DNA of 5,877 bases from Proteobacteria bacterium UBA1847 (GTDB lineage Bacteria > Pseudomonadota > Gammaproteobacteria > Steroidobacterales > Woeseiaceae), in NCBI GenBank assembly GCA_002338605.1, contig DDIP01000287.1, positions 1-5,877 of the forward strand. The letters run 5' to 3'. The translations under genes and the position numbers were made by a program. The stretch's first letter is position 1. Each line of letters begins with the position of its first letter. Below, one piece after another: positions 1 through 4,498 of the stretch. Under the pieces are notes generated by a model. That model was not told the DNA's origin, searched no databases, and saw only the letters and a program-made list of their open reading frames with translations.

Positions 1-513
1 GGCTTGTGCGCTACTGCCGGGGCCAAGCTTAAGGGCGCCACGCGGATTATCGTCGTTGATACCGTACCGGCACGCCTGGAAGCGGCAAAACGCATGGGTG
101 CCGACACCGTAATTGACTTCAAAGCCGTCGATCCGGTTGAGGAGATATTGCGCCTCACCAATGGACGCGGCGTTGATGTCGCGATTGAAGCGCTGGGAAC
201 GCAACAGACCTTCGAAAGCTGCCTGCGAGTCCTGAAGCCGGCTGGCGTACTATCGAGCCTGGGCGTCTATTCCGGAAAACTCACGATGCCACTGGACGCC
301 ATTGCGGCTGGTCTTGGCGATATAAAGATCATGACAACTCTGTGCCCGGGCGGTAAAGAGCGCATGCGTCGACTATTGAATGTTGTTGAATCCGGGCGGG
401 TGGATCTGAACCCGCTGGTAACGCACCGCTTTCGATTGGACGACATTGAAGAGGCGTATGATCTGTTTGCAAACCAGCGCGATGGTGTACTGAAAATTGC
501 CATCACGCCGTAA
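1..513 (+). CDS. Zinc-type medium-chain alcohol dehydrogenase, C-terminal part (5' end outside window)
   Basis: The frame is open at the left edge (G-L-C-A-T-A-G-A...) and ends with TAA at 511-513, so about 170 residues of a family usually near 340-380 residues are present. The visible part starts inside the Rossmann fold. A glycine-rich turn leads to beta strand RIIVVD, whose terminal Asp (about residue 20) is the position that normally contacts the NAD ribose and favours NAD over NADP. It continues through the typical ERLEAAKRMGAD-like helix (here ARLEAAKRMGADTVIDF) and GRGVDVAIEALG, and ends with the family's C-terminal pattern DIEEAYDLF followed by DGVLKIAI. The catalytic zinc ligands lie in the missing N-terminal half, so zinc dependence is inferred from family resemblance. 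The family oxidises alcohols or reduces aldehydes and ketones; the substrate cannot be read here. A sorbitol/threonine-dehydrogenase-like relative is the alternative. Confidence 0.93.
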   Translation, partial: GLCATAGAKLKGATRIIVVDTVPARLEAAKRMGADTVIDFKAVDPVEEILRLTNGRGVDVAIEALGTQQTFESCLRVLKPAGVLSSLGVYSGKLTMPLDAIAAGLGDIKIMTTLCPGGKERMRRLLNVVESGRVDLNPLVTHRFRLDDIEEAYDLFANQRDGVLKIAITP

Positions 514-528
514 GAGGACCCTTGATTC

Positions 529-690
529 ATGAGTACTATTCGTTCCTTCGAGCGCCAGCAGGACCGGCGCTGCGAACCAGCGAATCAGACGGCCTCACCG
601 ATTGTGAGACGGCACATCATAGGTACATTACCGACTTCAGGCCGCGTCGGATTCCAACTACAATTCCACCATACTGATCGGAGTCCGTAG
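529..690 (+). CDS. Possible small protein of unknown function, 53 aa
   Basis: An ATG at 529 opens a 53-codon frame ending in TAG at 688-690. It begins only 15 bases after the alcohol dehydrogenase stop and is preceded by an AAGAGGA Shine-Dalgarno-like sequence at 512-518, ten bases from the ATG, so ribosomes could well initiate here. The product starts MSTIRSFERQQDRR and is arginine-rich with no membrane segment, signal peptide or motif that I recognise. Composition is not strongly protein-like. It could be a real small gene, the remnant of a decayed gene, or a chance frame in the leader of the next gene. The reading frame and ribosome-binding site are seen directly; expression is inference. 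Confidence 0.28.
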   Translation: MSTIRSFERQQDRRCEPANQTASPIVRRHIIGTLPTSGRVGFQLQFHHTDRSP

Positions 691-728
691 TTTTTGCGTT
701 GGCGTGTCGGGAAAACTGGAGTTTTTGC
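689..728 (+). repeat. Direct repeat AGTTTTTGC flanking the coiled-coil gene leader
   Basis: The nine bases AGTTTTTGC occur perfectly at 689-697 and again at 720-728, 31 bases apart and ending exactly at the ATG of the coiled-coil gene. The second copy covers the spacer between the likely Shine-Dalgarno (CTGGAG, 716-721) and the start codon. It may be a small duplication or coincidence; no function is evident. Confidence 0.35.
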
Positions 729-1013
729 ATGAACGATATTAAAGACAATTTCGAGGAATTTACTGAAGACCTTGAAGAGGTGATCGAGAAGCTCAAGACG
801 GAGCGTGATGAGCTGCGCGTCAAGTTGCGACTTGCCAGAATGGAAGCCAGCGACGAATGGCAGGAGCTTGAGCACAAATGGTCGAAACTGCAGGCGAAGG
901 CGAAGAAACTGCGTGGTGCGGCAGCCGAGTCGTCCAAAGACGTTGGCGCGGCGGCACGCCTCCTGGTCGAGGAAATCGGGACGGGATTCAAGCGAATTGC
1001 CAAAAAATTGTAG
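729..1013 (+). CDS. Small charged coiled-coil protein, 94 aa
   Basis: ATG 729 is chosen over the upstream alternative start at 699 because CTGGAG at 716-721 lies seven bases before it and because the product then begins MNDIKDNFEEF, matching the helical character of the rest; the extra residues from 699 (MACRENWSFC) do not. The protein is almost entirely helical. Residues 8-35 are acidic then basic with heptad-like spacing (EEFTEDLEEVIEKLK). Residues 39-62 contain EASDEWQELEHKW followed by a Lys/Arg-rich stretch. Residues 63-80 are alanine-rich, and the tail EEIGTGFKRIAKKL is amphipathic and basic. There is no signal peptide or membrane segment, so a cytoplasmic location is expected. It resembles small gammaproteobacterial hypothetical proteins sometimes labelled apolipoprotein-like because of their amphipathic helices. 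Function is unknown; DNA, membrane-surface or protein binding are all possible. Confidence 0.8.
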   Translation: MNDIKDNFEEFTEDLEEVIEKLKTERDELRVKLRLARMEASDEWQELEHKWSKLQAKAKKLRGAAAESSKDVGAAARLLVEEIGTGFKRIAKKL

Positions 1014-1024
1014 CCATTGATGAA

Positions 1025-1153
1025 ATGTTTGATCGGATCACTAAAGTTGCGCCCCTCGTGCAGGCGAGATGTTTTCACAATGTCACCGCCCTGCTCGCCT
1101 CAATGTCCTACACCATCGAAACGGTGCACGATCTCAAAAGACCGAATTCGTGA
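1025..1153 (+). CDS. Possible 42-aa ORF overlapping the next gene by GTGA
   Basis: ATG 1025 opens a 42-codon frame ending in TGA at 1151-1153. That stop overlaps the GTG start (1150-1152) of the HMA-like gene in a GTGA arrangement typical of translational coupling. The product begins MFDRITKVAPLVQ and ends SYTIETVHDLKRPNS. No domain is recognised, and the ribosome-binding site upstream is weak (GATGAA just before the ATG). A shorter version could start at ATG 1103. The overlap geometry is the only good argument for it. It could equally be a non-coding leader. Confidence 0.22.
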   Translation: MFDRITKVAPLVQARCFHNVTALLASMSYTIETVHDLKRPNS

Positions 1154-1431
1154 ATAACACACGGCATTCCATCACCGTCAGATTTGATCAGGTTCCTGAC
1201 CTGAGTCGTCGTGTAACGCTGGTCGAGCGCCTGCAGAGAATTTACGGCGTGACTTCGGCGATTTTCGATTCACGGGATAAACAAAATCTCACAGTGCAAT
1301 TTCGACAAGGCGGTTTGAGCCCGATCACATTGCTCGACTACCTGAAGCTTCAGGGATTAAGTGCGACAGCGACCAGTGTGAATTTCGAGGAACTGGCACC
1401 ATCACATTCGCAGCACCAGCGTCGCAATTGA
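1150..1431 (+). CDS. Small HMA-like (ferredoxin-fold) protein lacking the CXXC motif, 93 aa
   Basis: The frame extends upstream to ATG 1069, but that 27-residue extension is Arg/His-rich and not protein-like, and its Shine-Dalgarno would sit too close to the ATG. I therefore prefer GTG 1150, giving MNNTRHSITVRFDQVPDLS. From there the pattern beta (HSITVRF), helix (RRVTLVERLQRIYG), beta (VTSAIFDSRD), beta (QNLTVQFRQ), helix (SPITLLDYLKLQG), beta (SATATSVNF) is the beta-alpha-beta-beta-alpha-beta order of heavy-metal-associated and other ferredoxin-like domains. The CXXC metal-binding loop is absent and the protein has no cysteine, so ordinary Cu/Zn chaperone activity is unlikely. The last ten codons, including the stop, overlap the 3' end of mgtE on the other strand. 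Assignment to the HMA fold is inference from pattern; function is unknown. Start confidence is moderate. Confidence 0.62.
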   Translation: MNNTRHSITVRFDQVPDLSRRVTLVERLQRIYGVTSAIFDSRDKQNLTVQFRQGGLSPITLLDYLKLQGLSATATSVNFEELAPSHSQHQRRN

Positions 1432-2739
1432 AAAATAGACCAGCACACCCACTGCGTCCGAAATTGACGTGACCAAAGGCCCGCTGGCCATCGCCGGATC
1501 GAGCCGGAGGCGGCTGAGCAGGAAAGGCAGTGACATGCCGACCAGTGAGCCGACAATCACCAGAAAGAACATCGTGAGACCGACGACGAGTGCTATTGAA
1601 GGCCCGCCGCGCAGTACACCGATGGGAAGAACGAGCAGCGCCATTGTTGCGCCGAGGGCCGCGGCTATCAGCAATTCGCGCAGAATCAGGTCGCGCCAGT
1701 GCTTCAGTTGCACGTCTCCGGTCGCCAGTGCTCTTACCATCAGCGTGGCAGATTGCGAGCCGGCATTGCCGCTGCTGTCGATAAGCAGTGGCAGGAAAAA
1801 CACCAATGATACGTAGGCGACGATCGTCTCTTCAAAGTAGGCAATGCCCGCCCCGGAAAAGAGGTTGCCGAAAATAAGAAGCGACAACCAGATGACCCGT
1901 CGTGAATAAAGTACACCAATGCCAACTTCCCGCAGGCTTTGTTTAAACGGCAGAACGGTTGAAATCTTCTGGAAATCCTCGGTTGTTTCGGCCTGCATTG
2001 CATCTGCCGCGTCATCATGGGTTACGATCCCGACCATTCTGGCTTCCGAATCGACCACAGGCACTGCGAGGAAATTGTAGTGCGCGATCATTCTTGCGGC
2101 CTCCTCCTGGTCCGCATTCACCGACACGGAAATCGGCGTCGAATCCATGATGTCCTCCACCAGCGTAGTATCAGCGGCCAGGATCAGCTCGTGTAACCGA
2201 ACCGATCCCATCAGGCGGCGTTGGGCGTCCAGTACATAAGAACGATAAATCGTCTCTTTTTCAGGCGCGCTGCGCCGCAGCGCCGCGATGGCATCCTGCG
2301 CATTCATAGTCGCACTGAGGGTCGCGTAGTCCGTCGTCATAATCGCTCCAACCGTACCCTCCGCATGGGCGGACAGCCTAAGGATATCTTCTCGCTCTTC
2401 TTGCGCGAGGCTGCGCATCAAACGCTGTTGCTCGGCCGCAGTCAGACTGTTGAACAGGTCCGCTCGGTCGTCAGCATCCATCTCGGTGATAATCTGCGCC
2501 AGTTCATCCCGCGACATGTTGCGCGCAATTTCGACCTGGACATGCAACGGCAAATACCCGAACGTGTCGGCACGCTGAGCGAGCGGTAATGCGACCAGAT
2601 ACTCAATTGCACTGCTTTGCGGCAATTGCTCAAGCCAGGCGGCCAGGTCGACCGCATGGGCCGGGACCTCATGTTCGTCGAGCAACGCAGTTGCGGGTCC
2701 CGGCTTCATGACACCGTGGGTCGTTCCAGTTCTCTTCAT
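1402..2739 (-). CDS. mgtE: MgtE-family magnesium transporter/channel, 445 aa
   Basis: This is a full-length member; the family is usually about 450 residues. Domain order, in residues: a superhelical N domain (about 30-125, including ITEMDADDRADLFNSL), two CBS domains (about 128-190 and 193-252, the second with HYNFLAVPVVD and MVGIVTHDDAADAM), a connecting helix, and a five-helix membrane domain (about 280-445). Two family signatures are plain: GNAGSQSATLMVRALATGDV (324-343) and DPAMASGPLVTSISDAVGVL (414-433). Asp428 in the latter occupies the position of the conserved pore Asp known to bind Mg2+. Family knowledge: a homodimer in the inner membrane whose N and CBS domains close the pore when cytosolic Mg2+ is high. 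The start at 2739 is supported by GGAGGG (2749-2754) nine bases upstream; the next Met, residue 11, has no ribosome-binding site. It is transcribed divergently from rnk, with its 3' end overlapping the HMA-like gene. Confidence 0.97.
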   Translation of the reverse strand: MKRTGTTHGVMKPGPATALLDEHEVPAHAVDLAAWLEQLPQSSAIEYLVALPLAQRADTFGYLPLHVQVEIARNMSRDELAQIITEMDADDRADLFNSLTAAEQQRLMRSLAQEEREDILRLSAHAEGTVGAIMTTDYATLSATMNAQDAIAALRRSAPEKETIYRSYVLDAQRRLMGSVRLHELILAADTTLVEDIMDSTPISVSVNADQEEAARMIAHYNFLAVPVVDSEARMVGIVTHDDAADAMQAETTEDFQKISTVLPFKQSLREVGIGVLYSRRVIWLSLLIFGNLFSGAGIAYFEETIVAYVSLVFFLPLLIDSSGNAGSQSATLMVRALATGDVQLKHWRDLILRELLIAAALGATMALLVLPIGVLRGGPSIALVVGLTMFFLVIVGSLVGMSLPFLLSRLRLDPAMASGPLVTSISDAVGVLVYFSIATLVLRM

Positions 2740-2778
2740 CGCAATTTGCCCTCCAGGGGTGACGCCGCGCGATTGGCC

Positions 2779-2784
2779 ATCATA
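2779..2784 (-). promoter_or_regulatory. Candidate -10 element (TATGAT) for mgtE
   Basis: Read on the minus strand, TATGAT matches five of six bases of the sigma-70 -10 consensus and lies about 40 bases before the mgtE ATG, a normal leader length. No convincing -35 is found at 16-18 bases; the closest TTG-containing hexamer (TTGTGA, 2797-2802) is only 12 bases away. This is a weak call by eye. With such a short leader there is no room for a large Mg2+-sensing riboswitch. Confidence 0.25.
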
Positions 2785-2856
2785 GTGTATTCGCTGTCAC
2801 AAGCACTCAGCCGTTTCCTGACCTTGAGATACACACTGTCCTCAGGTTCACCGTTC

Positions 2857-2900
2857 TTAAGGGGTAGCCACAGTCGATTAAGCGCTACCCCGAGTAGCGC
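2857..2900. repeat. Overlapping inverted repeats plus phased direct repeat between mgtE and rnk
   Basis: Three elements overlap. First, GGGGTAGC (2861-2868) pairs perfectly with GCTACCCC (2884-2891). Second, GCGCTAC (2882-2888) pairs perfectly with GTAGCGC (2894-2900) across a five-base loop. These two hairpins share GCTAC and cannot form together. Third, TTAAGGGGTA (2857-2866) and TTAAGCGCTA (2878-2887) form a direct repeat agreeing at eight of ten positions and spaced 21 bp, close to two helical turns. No T-run follows on either strand, so it is not a standard terminator. The likeliest reading is a protein-binding region acting on mgtE, rnk or both, or a switching RNA structure if the transcript starts upstream. 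The function is inferred. Confidence 0.5.
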
Positions 2901-2961
2901 GTGACATGAACTACGATGATAATCACTGTCGGCGGGCTGGTCGGCACCAATGCCAACAGCT

Positions 2962-2967
2962 TATGAT
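2962..2967 (+). promoter_or_regulatory. Candidate -10 element (TATGAT) for rnk-uspE
   Basis: TATGAT on the plus strand matches five of six -10 consensus bases and lies about 65 bases before the rnk ATG. The hexamers at the right -35 distance are poor. A competing -10-like GATAAT lies at 2918-2923, also without a good -35. If 2962-2967 is used, the dyad at 2971-2993 falls at the transcription start or in the first bases of the mRNA. Confidence 0.22.
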
Positions 2968-2970
2968 GTC

Positions 2971-2993
2971 GGTTGCGTCAGATCGACGCAATC
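2971..2993 (+). promoter_or_regulatory. Strong dyad (TTGCGTC-N5-GACGCAA) upstream of rnk
   Basis: TTGCGTC (2973-2979) and GACGCAA (2985-2991) are perfect inverted repeats around the five-base loop AGATC. The stem can grow to nine pairs with G2972-T2992 (wobble in RNA) and G2971-C2993. It lies about 40 bases upstream of the rnk start. No T-run follows, so it is not an intrinsic terminator. It could be an operator for a dimeric regulator or a 5' leader hairpin; the sequence alone does not decide. Confidence 0.45.
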
Positions 2994-3032
2994 GCGGGAA
3001 ACCTTCTCGCAGAATTGGCTACCAGGTGAAAC

Positions 3033-3461
3033 ATGAACGAAACTCCTATAACAATCGTGCAGTCAGATTTTCAAACACTCGAGCGCCTGCTGGACACGAG
3101 TTCCAATCGCACGCTGCCGGGTATTGGCATGCTGCGTGAGGAATTGAATCGCGCAAATATCGTGGACTCTGATGACATCAGTCCGGATTGTGTCACCATG
3201 AATTCGACCGTTGAATTCGTCGATGATGAAGCCGATAAAGCGTATGAGATGACTTTGGTATACCCCGATCAGGCGGGTGCACCGGGCACCGTATCTGTGC
3301 TGGCGCCCGTCGGCAGCGCGCTCCTTGGCCTCCGTGTCGGCCAAAGTATCCGATGGCAGGTGCCGGGCGGACGTCAACTTCGGCTGCGCGTGGTCGCGGT
3401 TACAAGACAACCGGAAGCGGCACGCCGAATGAAAGCGACGGGCAATGGCGACAAGGGTTGA
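3033..3461 (+). CDS. rnk: Rnk-type regulator of nucleoside diphosphate kinase (GreA/GreB-related), 142 aa
   Basis: The length is close to the usual 136 residues of E. coli Rnk. Residues 1-50 form the short N-terminal helical part (ITIVQSDFQTLERLL, then LREELNRANIV). Residues 51-128 carry the GreA/GreB C-terminal FKBP-like fold, with Rnk hallmarks VTMNSTVEF (54-62), TLVYP (74-78), SVLAPVGSALLGLRVGQSI (88-106), the PGG turn (111-113) and RQPEAA near the end. The long acidic-tipped coiled coil of GreA is absent, as known for Rnk. Family knowledge: it binds RNA polymerase near the secondary channel without cleavage-stimulating activity and influences nucleoside diphosphate kinase levels. AGGTGA at 3024-3029 precedes the ATG. 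uspE follows within seven bases, indicating one transcript; mgtE is divergent. Confidence 0.95.
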   Translation: MNETPITIVQSDFQTLERLLDTSSNRTLPGIGMLREELNRANIVDSDDISPDCVTMNSTVEFVDDEADKAYEMTLVYPDQAGAPGTVSVLAPVGSALLGLRVGQSIRWQVPGGRQLRLRVVAVTRQPEAARRMKATGNGDKG

Positions 3462-3468
3462 TCTGCCA

Positions 3469-4395
3469 ATGATACAAATTTCAAAACTTCTTGTGGTGGT
3501 CGAAGACAAGTTTGACCAGCATGCGCTGATATCGGAAGTTTCCGCGGTCGCGGGACAATTTGGAGCCAAGGTCACATTGCTGGGCATTACCGACCCACCA
3601 CCGGACGATCCGGAAATCCAGGTTGCGCAAGCCAATCTTTACGAATGGACCAAGACGGCACAGTTGCGAGACCTGGAGGAGCTGTGCGAGGCGCTGGAGC
3701 AAGCAGGGATTTCCACGACGGTACAGCAGGCAGTTGGCAAGCCTTATGAAGAGATTATCCGGGCAGCGGTTACGGGAGGTTACGACCTGACGATGAAGCC
3801 CGCCGCGGAAGAAGCCGGGAGATTGAATTTCTTGTTTGGCAGTACCGACATGCAGCTGTTTCGCCTGAGTCCTGATCCAGTGTGGATTTTTAAACCGACC
3901 TTGGCAAACAAGCTGGCACGAATCATGATTGCGGTCGATCTGCTCGCATTTGATGAAGAAAAAAGCGCACTTGCAGAAAAGATCCTTCGGTGGGGGAAAA
4001 GTGTCGCAGACGTGGTTGGCGCCAAACTGCACGTGCTGCACATCTGGGATCTCCATCGGGAGTTCACGCTGCGCAGCAAGGTCGGTCCAAGTTCAGTTGA
4101 CAGCTTGTTGCAGGCGCTGGAACAAAGACATCGCGAATGGCTGGACCAGGCGATTGCCAAGGCCGGGCTTGATACCGACAAGATCACGGTGCATTTTCGG
4201 AAAGGTGATGCCGAAGAGATGATTCCCGCCGTTGCGCAGGCTCAGAAAATCGATTTGTTGGTCATGGGCACCGTGGGTAGAACCGGGATTCCCGGGTTTT
4301 TCATTGGCAACACGGCCGACTCGGTTCTGCGTCAGGTCAATTGCTCCGTACTCGCGATCAAACCTGACGGATTTCGTACTCCGATCAAGATCTAG
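3469..4395 (+). CDS. uspE: UspE-like tandem universal stress protein, 308 aa
   Basis: Two Usp domains lie in tandem, residues about 4-143 and 149-298, as in UspE. The second ends with GTVGRTGIPGFFIGN (267-281), the ATP-binding pattern G-X2-G-X9-G with Asn where many Usps have Ser/Thr, then the strand CSVLAIKP and the UspE-like tail PDGFRTPIKI. The first domain keeps FGSTDMQLFRLSPDPVWIFKP-type closure but lacks the GXXG element, so only the second site looks fully able to bind nucleotide. Family knowledge: a cytoplasmic protein induced by starvation, DNA damage and growth arrest. ATG 3469 gives the typical N-terminus (IQISKLLVVVE) and has AAGGG at 3453-3457, eleven bases upstream. ATG 3445, in frame and overlapping rnk by 17 bases, is the alternative and would add eight residues. 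It follows rnk directly, so co-transcription is very likely. Confidence 0.93.
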   Translation: MIQISKLLVVVEDKFDQHALISEVSAVAGQFGAKVTLLGITDPPPDDPEIQVAQANLYEWTKTAQLRDLEELCEALEQAGISTTVQQAVGKPYEEIIRAAVTGGYDLTMKPAAEEAGRLNFLFGSTDMQLFRLSPDPVWIFKPTLANKLARIMIAVDLLAFDEEKSALAEKILRWGKSVADVVGAKLHVLHIWDLHREFTLRSKVGPSSVDSLLQALEQRHREWLDQAIAKAGLDTDKITVHFRKGDAEEMIPAVAQAQKIDLLVMGTVGRTGIPGFFIGNTADSVLRQVNCSVLAIKPDGFRTPIKI

Positions 4396-4427
4396 GCCCC
4401 CTGCCCGCCGTAATCGAATCCTTCTGT

Positions 4428-4447
4428 GGCGGCCTTGCCAAGCCGCC
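4428..4447 (+). other. GC-rich hairpin after uspE without T-run
   Basis: GGCGGC (4428-4433) and GCCGCC (4442-4447) form a perfect six-pair GC stem around an eight-base loop, 33 bases after the uspE stop. The sequence after it (GCTACACTG) has no T-run, so it is at best a weak or factor-assisted terminator, an mRNA 3'-end stabiliser, or a pause site between uspE and the permease gene. Confidence 0.35.
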
Positions 4448-4470
4448 GCTACACTGTGGCCATAATAATG

Positions 4471-4491
4471 CTGACCCTTCGTCAGTGAAGG
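4471..4491 (+). promoter_or_regulatory. Two competing hairpins over the permease ribosome-binding site
   Basis: Four consecutive five-base segments read CTGAC (4471-4475), CCTTC (4476-4480), GTCAG (4481-4485), a T, and GAAGG (4487-4491). CTGAC pairs with GTCAG, and CCTTC pairs with GAAGG. GAAGG is the likely Shine-Dalgarno, seven bases before ATG 4499. The two stems exclude each other: the first exposes the ribosome-binding site and the second hides it. Pairing is seen directly; a regulatory role is inference, since five-pair stems are not rare. Confidence 0.4.
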
Positions 4492-4498
4492 CAACGTT

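Noticed and set aside
594..650. Small inverted repeats CTCAC/GTGAG (594-608) and CCGAC/GTCGG (631-650)
   Set aside because: Five-pair stems of this kind are expected by chance and no promoter or terminator context supports them.
1030..1040. Palindrome TGATC-G-GATCA resembling an FNR/ANR site
   Set aside because: The FNR consensus needs TTGAT-N4-ATCAA; the spacing and outer bases here do not fit, so no anaerobic regulation is claimed.
617..1078. Long minus-strand open frame opposite the coiled-coil gene
   Set aside because: Its Ser/Arg-rich product, lack of a ribosome-binding site and exact opposition to a convincing gene mark it as an antisense shadow.
2740..2860. Mg2+-sensing riboswitch (M-box) upstream of mgtE
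   Set aside because: The likely promoter leaves only a leader of a few tens of bases and no M-box-like multi-helix arrangement is visible.
2906..3139. 77-codon frame running into rnk
   Set aside because: It overlaps the start of rnk in another frame, has no ribosome-binding site and shows low-information composition.
3459..3471. TTGAT near the rnk stop as a possible FNR half-site
   Set aside because: The second half-site is missing and the position is at the end of rnk within a tight operon.
3063..4056. Two minus-strand frames of about 190 codons (3063-3635 and 3481-4056) opposite rnk and uspE
   Set aside because: Both are opposite well-recognised genes, show no domain and have Arg/Ser/Cys/His-rich shadow composition.
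4428..4447. Intrinsic terminator after uspE
   Set aside because: The stem is GC-rich but no T-run follows it on the plus strand, so it was listed only as a hairpin.
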